DNA of 35,231 nt from CAZNUP01 sp964609775 (GCA_964609775.1 CAZSSJ010000011.1:1-35231); one strand, 5' to 3'. Shown: positions 6,249 through 13,848, counted from the first letter of the stretch. Notes: generated by a model from the letters alone, not told the origin. Made by a program: numbers and translations.

Positions 6249-7106
6249 TTACTGGTTTATGGTGAGGGCTAAGAGTTGAACTGTTGAAAGGGAAAGGCTG
6301 AGGCGGTGAGGGCCGGGGGTGGAAGGAATAGTGTCGCCGTCGAGGCAAAGATGGGGTTGGGTGAGAGTAAAAATGTGCTCCTGGTGTTTCTGAACGCTGA
6401 TGAGTTCGATCGGGGTAATTTTGCCCTGAAGGCGGTGGAAGAAAAATTGACTGACCTTTGGCAGGGTTTGGAGAGGATGGCCGATGATGGTGTGTTTAGT
6501 GACCTGGGGTGATTCGGAAGTGCCATTCCAGAGGGAAAATGGGGGAGAAAACCAGGTGATCTCATTGTTTCTCAAGTGGGGGAGGGAGAGCAATGTGGCC
6601 AGGACGTGGGCTGGCCAGGAGGGAAGTTTCTGGCGAAGAGCTTCGAGATTCCGGAAGAGGTGGGAAACGAAAGGGTCGGGAAAAACGGCCAGGCAGGAGA
6701 CAGTTTTTTGCCCATTAGGTGTTTCGACAAGAAGGGGAGAGAAGGTTTTAGATTTCTTAGTGACCTTTTTGAGGTCAGACAGTTCTTCGGGCTCCACGAA
6801 GTAGTCGTTTCGAGTAAGCTCGTGCCGGACAAAGTTGGCGGTGCCACCGCCGGCCAGGGCAAGAGTGAAGGCGGTTTCGGTTTCTTTTGAGCGATTTAAC
6901 AGCATGTCGATGGCCCAGCGTACGGTGCCGTCGCCGCCGAAGAGGATGAGGGACTCACAGTTTTCTGGGGGAAAGGGCGGGCTCGCGGGGTTGATTAACG
7001 GGATGTCCAGACGGCGAGCGAGCGTTTGGGCAGCTTTAAGACGCTTTTGGCCGGAAACACTTTCGAAGCGGCCGGTTAGACAGGTTTTGGTTTCGGGGGA
7101 AGCCAC
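6249..7106 (-). CDS. Diacylglycerol / lipid kinase family protein
   Basis: The 285-aa product belongs to the DAGK-catalytic/NAD-kinase superfamily. It has the nucleotide-binding GGDGT motif (57-61), the second glycine-rich loop AGGGTANF (85-92), and the C-terminal LCLDGD motif that completes the active site. Such enzymes phosphorylate diacylglycerol or related lipids. The residues deciding the substrate cannot be read from sequence alone. The start is GTG, with TAAAAT 6 nt upstream. It is divergent from rnhB, and the two promoters overlap within about 50 bp. Confidence 0.8.
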   Translation of the reverse strand: MASPETKTCLTGRFESVSGQKRLKAAQTLARRLDIPLINPASPPFPPENCESLILFGGDGTVRWAIDMLLNRSKETETAFTLALAGGGTANFVRHELTRNDYFVEPEELSDLKKVTKKSKTFSPLLVETPNGQKTVSCLAVFPDPFVSHLFRNLEALRQKLPSWPAHVLATLLSLPHLRNNEITWFSPPFSLWNGTSESPQVTKHTIIGHPLQTLPKVSQFFFHRLQGKITPIELISVQKHQEHIFTLTQPHLCLDGDTIPSTPGPHRLSLSLSTVQLLALTINQ

Positions 7107-7112
7107 AGGCTG

Positions 7113-7141
7113 ATTTTAAGTCCCGGTTGGTTGGTTTGGAA
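7113..7141 (-). promoter_or_regulatory. Leaderless promoter of the lipid kinase gene
   Basis: TAAAAT (7113-7118) lies 6 nt before the GTG. A weak -35, TTCCAA (7136-7141), stands 17 bp upstream and overlaps the divergent rnhB promoter. Confidence 0.5.
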
Positions 7142-7160
7142 AGAGGCAGTGTGATAGGAT
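7131..7160 (+). promoter_or_regulatory. Leaderless promoter of rnhB
   Basis: TTGGTT (7131-7136), 18 bp, TAGGAT (7155-7160), then 6 nt to the ATG at 7167. This favours the ATG over the GTG at 7164. Confidence 0.5.
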
Positions 7161-7166
7161 GCGGTG

Positions 7167-7889
7167 ATGAAAATTACCAGACCGGATTTGAAGTTTGAAG
7201 AGGAAGTTTTGAAGAGCGGATACGGGATTGTCATTGGGGTGGATGAGGTGGGAAGAGGGGCTTTGGCCGGACCGGTAGTAGCTGGAGCGGTGGCGGTGAT
7301 TTTGAAAGGGGTGGCCTTTCACGCACGTAAAGGCCACCCCTTTATAAAGGTGGGTGTGGATGATTCGAAGAAACTCTCGCTGAGGAAACGGGAAGAATTG
7401 GCGAAAGTTATTAAGAAGAACACGGTTTGGGGAATTGGGGAAGCGGGAGTGGGATTCATTAACAAATATGGAATTGTGAAGGCGACGGAGAAGGCGATGA
7501 GGGGGGCAGTTAAGGATATAAGATATAAGATTGAAAATATAAAAAAGACGAATTCTCATAGATCTTATTTCTTAAATTTTAAATCTTATTTTGTTTTGGT
7601 GGATGCATACCACGTCAAGTATATCCCCGGCGTGGGGCTCAAAAGCCAAAAAGCGATCGTTCATGGAGATCAGAAATCAATTTCTATTGCCGCGGCGTCG
7701 ATTATTGCCAAAGTGCATAGGGATAAATTAATGGAGAAATTAGGAAGAAGGGCGCGATTTAGGAAATATGGGTGGGGGAAGAACAAGGGGTATGGGACGA
7801 AAGATCATCAGGAAGCGCTGAAGAAGCACGGTGCTTCTAAAGTTCACAGAACACTTTTCATTAGGAAAGTGACACAAAATTCACACTAG
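7167..7889 (+). CDS. rnhB: Ribonuclease HII carrying an in-frame REP hairpin
   Basis: RNase HII removes ribonucleotides from DNA and RNA primers. The 240-aa product shows GVDEVGRGALAGPVVAGAV with the first catalytic Asp/Glu pair, then DDSKKLSLRKR, the LVDAYHV aspartate and the AASIIAKVHRD block. Between the first and second motifs is an extra surface segment (GVAFHARKGHPF). It is encoded by a perfect 15-bp stem palindrome at 7305-7343, a member of the REP family described below. The insertion is 39 bp, exactly 13 codons, and keeps the frame. The 3' end overlaps one of two direct repeats that flank the neighbouring PaaX-like gene. Confidence 0.93.
   Translation: MKITRPDLKFEEEVLKSGYGIVIGVDEVGRGALAGPVVAGAVAVILKGVAFHARKGHPFIKVGVDDSKKLSLRKREELAKVIKKNTVWGIGEAGVGFINKYGIVKATEKAMRGAVKDIRYKIENIKKTNSHRSYFLNFKSYFVLVDAYHVKYIPGVGLKSQKAIVHGDQKSISIAAASIIAKVHRDKLMEKLGRRARFRKYGWGKNKGYGTKDHQEALKKHGASKVHRTLFIRKVTQNSH
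7305..7343 (-). repeat. REP hairpin copy 1, inside rnhB
   Basis: The arms AAAGGGGTGGCCTTT and AAAGGCCACCCCTTT match perfectly over 15 bp around a 9-nt loop. Read on the − strand the loop is ACGTGCGTG, differing by one base from the copy at 13876. One stem pair differs from the other copies with a compensating change (GGCC against GGGC/GCCC), which supports a conserved hairpin. The element is 39 bp and in frame. Confidence 0.9.
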
Positions 7890-7907
7890 CGCATGATGTG
7901 TCAATTT
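7870..7907. repeat. 38-bp direct repeat, left copy (rnhB 3' end)
   Basis: Structure: TGACACA, 5 variable bases, CACACTAGCG, 5 variable bases, TGTGTCAATTT. The same layout occurs at 8584-8621. The outer blocks are inverted repeats of each other. It covers the last codons and the stop of rnhB. Confidence 0.85.
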
Positions 7908-7926
7908 AATTCCATTAAATCTCCCA

Positions 7927-8581
7927 TTAAATCCCGAAGTATTGGCGGAAAATTTCGTCGTTTTCAATCTTGTTGGCGTAAATAATGCGCACTTCAGTGT
8001 CAATTCTCAGGAAATAGCGGAGGAAATCGATTTCTTTTTCGCAGGGATAGGCGTGGAGATAGACGCTTTCCTGAAGGGGGTAGAAGCCGGCGGNNNNNNN
8101 NNNGATAGCGCCGGAACTTGTCCCGGACGGTTCGGTTGCCATGAAGGACGTCATAGAAAACGATCCGCCAGAGGCCGTCCCAACGGGCTGGCTTGGGGAT
8201 GACGATTGATTCCAGACCGAATTTGAGAATTTTCCTTTGCCCGTTACCCGTGAGCTTGACAACGCCATGATTCCCGTGGTCTTCAATTTCCACGAGTTGC
8301 TTTTTGTGAAGATATCTGATGGCCCGGCGCAGATAGGTTTGATTTAAAAATTTCCACTCCTTTTCGTCAGATTTGTTCCAATTAAAGTTTTTGAAGAGTT
8401 TGGCGGTTCCGGGCATGGCCAGGACTGTGGCTAAAGTGGCCCCTCCGGCAAGAAGCAGGAGGCTTTCCCTCATTTTGGCCCCGCGGGCATTTTGGTGGAG
8501 ATAGTCTTGCTCCTTTGACAGGAGTTTTACCAGCTCAGAAAGCTGTTTGGTTGTTTCGTTGGGATCTGTGGGGTTGGTCAT
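7927..8581 (-). CDS. PaaX-like / Cas2-fold regulator, copy B (spans gap)
   Basis: This is the paralog of the gene at 193-813, with the same arrangement: hydrophobic helix near the N-terminus, winged-helix-like region, and a C-terminal Cas2-fold domain (WRIVFYDVLHG, then AGFYPLQESVYLHAYPC). The reading frame appears to shift at 8094-8103, but that stretch is a run of ten N. Between the intact flanks copy A has 12 nt, whereas here the count is 16 including the N, so the gap length is arbitrary and the gene is probably intact. Expression starts from a near-consensus promoter 8 nt before the ATG. The promoter sits inside the right copy of the 38-bp repeat, suggesting autoregulation. A repressor role is an inference. 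Confidence 0.75.
8094..8103. other. Assembly gap (10 N)
   Basis: A run of ten N inside PaaX-like copy B. The number is almost certainly a placeholder, since it breaks an otherwise intact reading frame. Confidence 0.95.
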
Positions 8582-8583
8582 TT

Positions 8584-8621
8584 TGACACAGTTTACACAC
8601 TAGCGAAATTTGTGTCAATTT
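8584..8621. repeat. 38-bp direct repeat, right copy
   Basis: Same orientation and length as 7870-7907, with identical 7-, 10- and 11-base blocks and two different 5-base spacers. The inverted outer arms enclose the promoter of PaaX-like copy B. Confidence 0.85.
8590..8618 (-). promoter_or_regulatory. Promoter/operator of PaaX-like copy B
   Basis: TTGACA (8613-8618), 17 bp, TAAACT (8590-8595), then 8 nt to the ATG. TTGACACA and TGTGTCAA arms lie at the -35 and just after the -10, as expected for a repressor site. Confidence 0.75.
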
Positions 8622-8720
8622 GGACAGAGGCGTATTTTTAAAAAAGTGTAGGAGTGGGTTTGCCTGAGGAAGAATTTTTTCAATTCTTATGAAAATTTGG
8701 TGCTTGGGTTGGTGAGGTTG

Positions 8721-9143
8721 TTATCTTTTGACTTTGATATATCTATATCCTCTGTCTTGATCGATGGTGGACCTGTCCAGTTTATAAGGGACACCGCCGA
8801 TCATCATTATGCCAGCGACGAAGTCGTCGGAAGTGATGGACTCGGGGGCAGCTTCATAGTCAGCGTTAGAAGCCGGGGTCTCAGGGATTGCAGATGTGGC
8901 CCTTGATTTTAGCTGTTCGGCTGCTTCTATGGCTGCCTGGGCTGTCTCACGGGCTCTTCTTGAAATCTCGTCGGCTTCCGGGCCGGTTACTTCCTGGCCG
9001 TTTTTGATGACTTTGTCACCATGGATAATTCTTCCCCCTACTGTTATGCCGCCCTCAATGTGCACGCCGCCGATGTCTATAGGGCCCTTGATAAATTGAC
9101 CCTTTTTAGGTTTGGATTGTTTGCCCTCTTTATTTTCTGGCAT
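8721..9143 (-). CDS. Unknown 140-aa protein behind a GA microsatellite
   Basis: I do not recognise the family. The N-terminal part is Lys-rich, then Gly/Ile-rich with short beta-like repeats (IDIGGVHIEGGITVGGRIIHGDKV). An Ala/Glu-rich helix follows (about 55-85), then a Tyr-rich end. A good ribosome binding site (GGAGG, 7 nt) precedes the ATG, so this gene is not leaderless. Twenty-one nucleotides upstream of the ATG begins a run of fourteen GA units. The gene is divergent from the LytR-domain gene at 9298. Confidence 0.7.
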   Translation of the reverse strand: MPENKEGKQSKPKKGQFIKGPIDIGGVHIEGGITVGGRIIHGDKVIKNGQEVTGPEADEISRRARETAQAAIEAAEQLKSRATSAIPETPASNADYEAAPESITSDDFVAGIMMIGGVPYKLDRSTIDQDRGYRYIKVKR

Positions 9144-9161
9144 AATTCTACCTCCAGCGCC

Positions 9162-9196
<35 letters not shown>

Positions 9197-9201
9197 TAGT
9201 T

Positions 9202-9207
9202 TGTCAA
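9202..9207 (-). promoter_or_regulatory. Consensus -35 box facing the GA tract
   Basis: TTGACA followed by nine bases and then the (GA)14 tract. At the normal 17-bp spacing the -10 position falls inside the repeat, and no good -10 is visible at the present repeat number. Confidence 0.45.
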
Positions 9208-9261
9208 GTTTTTGTGGACCTTGCGGTTCTTTTTGCAGCTCTTACGCGGTGTTTGAGATCG

Positions 9262-9291
9262 TTGCAATTGTTTGGAGGTTTGATTTAAACT
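9262..9291 (+). promoter_or_regulatory. Leaderless promoter of the LytR-domain gene
   Basis: TTGCAA (9262-9267), 18 bp, TAAACT (9286-9291), then 6 nt to the ATG at 9298. Confidence 0.6.
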
Positions 9292-9297
9292 AGACAC

Positions 9298-10641
9298 ATG
9301 ACTTTTGGGAAGACACAGATGATGGTGGGGTTTTTGGAGAGGGATAACCTCAAGATGCTGGCCTATGAGGTTTCGGGGAAAGGGGTCGAGCGGATCTTCG
9401 GGGGGCAGATAAGCTTCACAACTGACGTTGTCCGTGAGGCATTTATTGCTGATCCGGTGAAGTTTGCCAACCAAGTGAAAGCGGCGGTTTCGATGAAGCC
9501 GTCTTTAACTGGTATTAGTGAAGGAGTTTTGTTTATCCCGGCGGAGAAGTCCTACATTAAAACTTTGCCGGCGACGGATCCGGTGGATGGGTTTGTACGC
9601 TCGTTGCCTTATTTCAAGGAGGAGTTGGTGATTGACGCAGAGGGGACAGAGGCTAGGGCAAAGGGCAAAGAGGAGAGCGGTTTAGTCAACCATGTGGCGT
9701 TTGAAAAAAAGCTGGTGGAAGATTTTGAGAGGCCGTTTATGGATTTGGGCAAGAGAATTAAAACTGTGGCATCAAGCGTTAAGGCGGTTGTTGAGAGCCA
9801 TGTCCAAGCGGGGAAGTATTTACTGTTGCTGCCGTTTGAGAAGGATGTGACGGTGGTGGCGGCGGAAAACGGGGCGGTTCTCGATTTAGCGAGTTTGCCC
9901 AAGGACGTTTGGGTGGGACGGCTGAATGAGTTTCGCCTTGGAAAGAACTTCGCAGACATTAAAAAGGTCTACACGGTGGGAATTTTTGACGGGGCGTCGC
10001 TGGATAAATTGCGAAGTGAACAGGGACTGGAAGTGACGGAGCTGGACCGGAGAGACATTTACGATGTGGCTTTTGAGAGCTATCTGTCTTTGGGGGGGAA
10101 AAGGGGTGGGCTCCCGAATTTCTTGCCGGCAGTTGATCTTTCGGGGGTGACAGATCGGCTGCCAGAAAGGAAGTATTTGTTTTTGGTTGGCGCAGCCGTG
10201 GTGGGATTTGTTCTGGTTGTGGTGATCTTTAAGAATTTGGGGCGGTTAGGTTTGGGGCAGAGTCAGAAAGCTCCCGAGACGGAGACGCCGGTTGTTAATG
10301 AACAAGAGAGCGGTTCAAAGAGTGCGGAGCAGACTCCGGCGCCGGCTCCTGAGCCGAAACCAGCGGATTTTAAGGTGCGAGTGCTCAACGGGACGAAGGT
10401 GACGGGAGAAGCAGGCCGGCTTGGGGACAAGCTTAAGGAACTGGGGTTTGAGGTGACTGAGACCAAGAACGCGACGTCGTCGGGCTTTGAGGCGACGCGG
10501 CTGCGGGTGGCGGCTGACGTGCCGGCGAAGATCGTCGAGCAGGTGAAAACGGCGCTTCTGGAGACTTATGAATCTGTTGACTTGGAAACACTGGTCGATG
10601 ATGTGGTGAAGATTGAAGTGGTCATTGGGAAGAAGAAGTAA
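9298..10641 (+). CDS. Membrane protein with LytR C-terminal domain
   Basis: The 447-aa product has a long cytoplasmic N-terminal part. One transmembrane helix follows (about 292-311), then a Pro/Glu-rich linker and a LytR_C domain from about residue 358 (VRVLNGTKVTGEAGRLGDKL). LytR_C domains usually lie outside the membrane in envelope proteins. The N-terminal part recalls actin-fold PilM-like proteins in its opening, but I cannot confirm this. It ends one base from the end of the convergent TrmB gene. Likely an envelope or surface-assembly component. Confidence 0.75.
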   Translation: MTFGKTQMMVGFLERDNLKMLAYEVSGKGVERIFGGQISFTTDVVREAFIADPVKFANQVKAAVSMKPSLTGISEGVLFIPAEKSYIKTLPATDPVDGFVRSLPYFKEELVIDAEGTEARAKGKEESGLVNHVAFEKKLVEDFERPFMDLGKRIKTVASSVKAVVESHVQAGKYLLLLPFEKDVTVVAAENGAVLDLASLPKDVWVGRLNEFRLGKNFADIKKVYTVGIFDGASLDKLRSEQGLEVTELDRRDIYDVAFESYLSLGGKRGGLPNFLPAVDLSGVTDRLPERKYLFLVGAAVVGFVLVVVIFKNLGRLGLGQSQKAPETETPVVNEQESGSKSAEQTPAPAPEPKPADFKVRVLNGTKVTGEAGRLGDKLKELGFEVTETKNATSSGFEATRLRVAADVPAKIVEQVKTALLETYESVDLETLVDDVVKIEVVIGKKK

Positions 10642-10642
10642 G

Positions 10643-11428
10643 TCAGGCGGAATGGGATTTGGCGAGGTTCCAGAAGACTTCGAAGATTTGTTTTTGCATT
10701 TGGGCAACTTTGGCGTTGTGGATTTCGACGCCGAAGATTTCCTCTGCCTGCCAGTTATAGATGCCCACAACGTCATTGTAGATGTCCATTTGGTGAATGA
10801 TGTTTAGAATCTCAGGTTTAATGTAACGCGATTCATTGTTGGTCCAATCACCGGGTTCAGGTTTAGTCGGATCCTTTTTGCTTTTTATGAGCTCGTCGGA
10901 GTAGAGGTCGCGCAGTTTGAGATGGCGAAGTTGAAATTCTTCAGTCCAGCGGATGATGGCTTTTGTCCCAATGATGCTTTCTGAGGTCCGATAGGTATAG
11001 CCGACAATTTCTTCTTTAGCCCGCAAGGCGTTCCAGAACATTTGTTCAATGCCGTTCTTGCCCCGGTAGAAGAGGACTTTGGTGTCTGCCGGAGTGCTTA
11101 GGGTCAAGTGACTGATTGTTTCGCTCACCGAGGGGAGTTGAGCACGGAGATTTTTGGCCTGATTTTCTTTGCGGCTGATGAGCAGTTCCAGAGTGTCGGC
11201 GGAGGCGGCCTTGGCCTTGGTTTTATAGTCATCAATGATTTCTTCGACGACGCCTTTTTCTTTCATTTCCTCCAGGAGGCGATAGACATTGGTGCGGGCG
11301 ATCCCGGTGTGGCGGGCAAGCTCGAGGATTGTCTGGTTGCCTTTTTCCAGGAGGGAAGAATAGGTTTTGATCTCATCCCCGGAAAGGCCGAGATTAGAAA
11401 GAAAGTTCTGGATGATCTTGTCCACCAT
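10643..11428 (-). CDS. TrmB family transcriptional regulator
   Basis: The 261-aa product has an N-terminal winged helix typical of TrmB (LGLSGDEIKTYSSLLEKGNQ, then the recognition region HTGIARTNVYRLLEEMKEKG, about residues 14-60). A coiled segment follows, then a C-terminal effector domain (about 110-255) of the phospholipase-D-like type. TrmB proteins sense sugars or other small ligands in archaea and some bacteria; the ligand here is unknown. A standalone effector-type protein lies nearby at 11773-12177. Confidence 0.82.
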   Translation of the reverse strand: MVDKIIQNFLSNLGLSGDEIKTYSSLLEKGNQTILELARHTGIARTNVYRLLEEMKEKGVVEEIIDDYKTKAKAASADTLELLISRKENQAKNLRAQLPSVSETISHLTLSTPADTKVLFYRGKNGIEQMFWNALRAKEEIVGYTYRTSESIIGTKAIIRWTEEFQLRHLKLRDLYSDELIKSKKDPTKPEPGDWTNNESRYIKPEILNIIHQMDIYNDVVGIYNWQAEEIFGVEIHNAKVAQMQKQIFEVFWNLAKSHSA

Positions 11429-11437
11429 TTGGACAAC

Positions 11438-11467
11438 AGTTTAACAAAATATTGGCTTCGGTGTAAA
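11438..11467 (-). promoter_or_regulatory. Promoter of the TrmB gene
   Basis: TTTACA (11462-11467), 18 bp, TAAACT (11438-11443), then 9 nt to the ATG. The same TAAACT -10 drives the genes at 9298 and 8581. Confidence 0.55.
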
Positions 11468-11507
11468 GTCCTTTTTGGAAGTTGTCTAGATATTAGGCAC
11501 TTATTTT

Positions 11508-11720
11508 ATGAGTAAGGTTGAAGATGAACTGCCAGACAGGGAGGAGATGGTTGAAGCTGTGCTGGAGACCGCGGCGGAGACGATTCCGGCGAAGGCGAGA
11601 GAACGGTTGGTGGCGGAACTGGAGGAAATTAGACGGAGGCGACGGCTTTGGATCTTGCCAAGAGAAGGAAACTGGTGGGGTTCTCTGAGGCGAAGGATTA
11701 GCAGGATAGTGGGGAGGTAA
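11508..11720 (+). CDS. Small basic unknown protein
   Basis: The 70-aa product is acidic in its first half and strongly basic in its second (EEIRRRRRLWILPREGNWW, then SLRRRISRIVGR). The basic tryptophan-rich tail could sit on membrane or nucleic acid. It lies divergent from the TrmB gene and 52 bp before the effector-only TrmB-like gene, so the two may share a transcript. No family recognised. Confidence 0.5.
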   Translation: MSKVEDELPDREEMVEAVLETAAETIPAKARERLVAELEEIRRRRRLWILPREGNWWGSLRRRISRIVGR

Positions 11721-11752
11721 GTTTTGAAGCTGGGGGAGTTTCCCGTGAAAAA
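11719..11752. repeat. TTTTGAAGCTGGGGG repeat, copy 1
   Basis: TTTTGAAGCTGGGGG followed by a TTTC(C/T)C(G/A)TGAAA segment is also found at 13931-13960, near the transposase. It forms the leader of the 11773 gene. Confidence 0.55.
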
Positions 11753-11772
11753 GAGGGAGGTGAGGAAAGTTT

Positions 11773-12177
11773 ATGGATAGGGTGCAAATATTAAAAGGTG
11801 CTGAAGGTATAAAGAAAGCTTATATAGGGATTCTTGCGGGAGAAGCTTTAGACATTGTGTGTTTGGCTTCGAACTATGAGAAGGTTTTGGGGAGTTGGTT
11901 TGACGAGGTGTATTCGCCGAAGCTCTACAGGCTGCGGACCCGGGAAATTTTGCCGGACACGCCTGCGAACCGGGCGTTTGCCAAGGCCAAGGACCAGTCC
12001 CGCAATCAGGTGAGGTTTTTGAGCGGGATGGGGAGCCAGAGCGATGTGGTCGTTGGGGAAAACGCGGCGGTTCTGGTTTCCTATGACGAAAAGGAACCAT
12101 TTGCAGTGCTTATTTCCGATCAGGAGCTCATTTCCGGATTAAAGGTGCAGTTTGAGGTGATGTGGGGAGGTTTGTAG
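11773..12177 (+). CDS. TrmB-like effector domain without HTH
   Basis: The 134-aa product matches the C-terminal effector half of TrmB-type proteins: VQILKGAEGIKKAYIGIL resembles VLFYRGKNGIEQMFWNAL of the full-length regulator at 10643. The helix-turn-helix is absent. It could bind the same class of ligand or partner with a full TrmB. The start ATG follows GAGG about 8 nt upstream. Its last 50 bp overlap the end of the convergent protease gene. Confidence 0.65.
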   Translation: MDRVQILKGAEGIKKAYIGILAGEALDIVCLASNYEKVLGSWFDEVYSPKLYRLRTREILPDTPANRAFAKAKDQSRNQVRFLSGMGSQSDVVVGENAAVLVSYDEKEPFAVLISDQELISGLKVQFEVMWGGL

Positions 12178-12721
12178 TTTTTAATCTTTCCATGAGTTCA
12201 ATGGCGTGGGAGATGGGGGTGATTTGAAGGCCGCCGCTGGCGCCTCGGCCGGACTTGCCTAGAGCGGTGAGACGGCCGGGGTAGGATAGGTCTCCCAAGT
12301 GGGGCTGGACGATGGTTATGGGTTCTACTTGAGGAAAATGGTGGTTGGCGGTTGTCAGGTCATAGGGATAGGCCACCAGCATGGCCTGAGTGCCTTCCCA
12401 TTTCGGTGAGAAGTTTGGATCGAGAGGGAGGGGCTTAGGGGTGGGAGCCTGTCCCTTTCTGAGCTGCAGAACGGCGACGTCTTGATTGCGGTCGTAGATG
12501 TATCTGGCAACGGTCAGATCGGAGTCAGGATTTGGTTTAAAAGGGCGAGAGAAACCTTGAATCGCCATTCCTCTGTCGTGTCGGGAGTCGTAGTTAAAGA
12601 ACGGGTGGCCGGCTGTGGCCAGGTACACGTGATTTTCATCTTCGCCGATGATGAAGCCGGAAGCAGCATAGTTTAGGCCGTTTCCGTCTTGGGCAAAGAT
12701 TTGATAGGTGCTTTCAAGCAC
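12128..12721 (-). CDS. Trypsin-like serine protease, N-terminus uncertain
   Basis: The 197-aa product shows the chymotrypsin-fold triad. TAGH carries the histidine (about residue 38), DVAVLQL the aspartate, and GRGASGG the serine nucleophile. It resembles the stress proteases and secreted trypsin-like enzymes. The annotated start is a GTG with no ribosome binding site. The frame stays open upstream to 12886 with protein-like sequence (RADENIPAPTAFRQTASALE), but offers no ATG and no signal peptide. The N-terminus therefore seems lost at a rearrangement near 12.88 kb. The C-terminal end overlaps the convergent gene by 50 bp. Confidence 0.65.
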   Translation of the reverse strand: MLESTYQIFAQDGNGLNYAASGFIIGEDENHVYLATAGHPFFNYDSRHDRGMAIQGFSRPFKPNPDSDLTVARYIYDRNQDVAVLQLRKGQAPTPKPLPLDPNFSPKWEGTQAMLVAYPYDLTTANHHFPQVEPITIVQPHLGDLSYPGRLTALGKSGRGASGGLQITPISHAIELMERLKTTNLPTSPQTAPLIRK

Positions 12722-12861
12722 GGTACGGACATGTTCATTGGGAATGTTCCATTCTTCGGGAAGCGGAACGAAGCTTGGGGTGGTGAACTCCAGCGCGCTG
12801 GCGGTTTGCCGAAAGGCGGTGGGCGCGGGAATGTTTTCGTCGGCTCTGGTGGCGAAGCGGA

Positions 12862-13083
12862 GATAGGGACGATTGGTTTGACCCCTTTACTAATAAATAC
12901 CTTGGTTATTCTAAATATACTTATCCTCGTTTAACAAGCCCAGATGGTGCGACTGCGAGGATTGTTCGTCATAAGGAGGATATGCCAAGGGAAAATCCTC
13001 CAGGCTTTAGTGAAGGTGATTTAATTGTTCCGGATGAAGCTCAGAAGAAGTTGAGTGGCGTGGTGGCGGAGCTTAGGAAATAG
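12862..13083 (+). pseudogene. C-terminal fragment of an unknown gene
   Basis: A +-strand frame without a start reads KYLGYSKYTYPRLTSPDG, then VRHKEDMPRENPPGF, and ends in VVAELRK at 13081-13083. The composition is protein-like, and less G-rich than the neighbouring DNA. Its upstream part runs into antisense of the protease, so the original N-terminal portion is missing. The left limit is approximate. Confidence 0.45.
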
Positions 13084-13111
13084 ATATATGGGTTATAGGA
13101 TTAAAGGTTTT

Positions 13112-13125
13112 AAAGGGGTGGGCTT
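13112..13125. repeat. REP half copy at the transposase 3' end
   Basis: AAAGGGGTGGGCTT, one arm of the REP hairpin, lies 6 bp beyond the transposase stop codon. With the full copy at 13876 it brackets the gene. Confidence 0.75.
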
Positions 13126-13131
13126 GCGAAG

Positions 13132-13842
13132 CTACGAGTCGGAATAGTCCAGGGCGATGGGGGAGACGAGTTCGGCGTCTTCGGAGGTGGAGTGTGCTCC
13201 CATGAAACTGGAGTAGGAATTGTTTTTGCTGGTTTTATTAAAGTAGTTGAGAATTGCTTCCGGTTTGATCCAGGGTGTTTTGCGGGCGCCGAGATATTCG
13301 GGCAGGGAGAAGGGGAGGGTGACGTCTGACCAACGGTCGGTTGGGACGGATAGGAGGCTTAGCGGATTGAGGTGAACGTAGCGGCTGAGGTGGAGGAGTT
13401 GTTCATCAGTTGTGACCAGGACGGCTTTATAGACTCCTTGATAAAGCGGGCCGACGCGGTGGTATTTCTTGTTGAAGTAGATGGTGTAGCGGGTGGCAAG
13501 GGAATTTAGAAAACGATCAATAGCATCAGCGTTTGTTTGATGAACAAGGAAATGAAAGTGGTTGGGCATTAAGGAGTAGGCAAGAAGGCTGATGTCTTGG
13601 GAAAAATTTTTCAGGCGGAGATCTCTGAGCGCGAGAGCTTTTTCTGCAGGGGTGGAGTTTGGGGAGGAGAGGATGGCCTTTAAGTGGGCTTCGTCTTTGG
13701 GGAGGAGGTAGGTTTTGAGATAGGATAGAAAGACAGCAAAATCTTGCTTGTCGAGGAAGATTCCTCTTTTTTCAACGCCACGGTTGTAGAGATGATAGTA
13801 GCTGTCCTCGAGGTATTGTTTGATGGAGTTCTTTGCGGCCAT
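13132..13842 (-). CDS. REP-associated Y1 (HUH) transposase, RAYT
   Basis: The 236-aa product belongs to the Y1 transposase superfamily. Such enzymes cut and join single-stranded DNA at hairpins. It has the N-terminal strand YYHLYNRGVEKRGIFLDKQD, the metal-binding HUH motif LMPNHFHFLV (His95 and His97), and a probable catalytic Tyr155 in SRYVHLNP. Single copies that lie beside REP palindromes are called RAYTs. Here a full REP hairpin stands at 13876-13912 upstream and a REP arm at 13112-13125 downstream, with more copies at 7305 and 23277. The promoter (TTGCAA, 17 bp, TACACT, 6 nt, ATG) uses the REP edge as its -35. The gene looks intact. Confidence 0.88.
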   Translation of the reverse strand: MAAKNSIKQYLEDSYYHLYNRGVEKRGIFLDKQDFAVFLSYLKTYLLPKDEAHLKAILSSPNSTPAEKALALRDLRLKNFSQDISLLAYSLMPNHFHFLVHQTNADAIDRFLNSLATRYTIYFNKKYHRVGPLYQGVYKAVLVTTDEQLLHLSRYVHLNPLSLLSVPTDRWSDVTLPFSLPEYLGARKTPWIKPEAILNYFNKTSKNNSYSSFMGAHSTSEDAELVSPIALDYSDS

Positions 13843-13848
13843 GGAGTG

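Noticed and set aside
8000..8581. Apparent frameshift in PaaX-like copy B
   Set aside because: The shift falls exactly at a run of ten N. The gap size is not a multiple that restores the frame, so it is an assembly placeholder.
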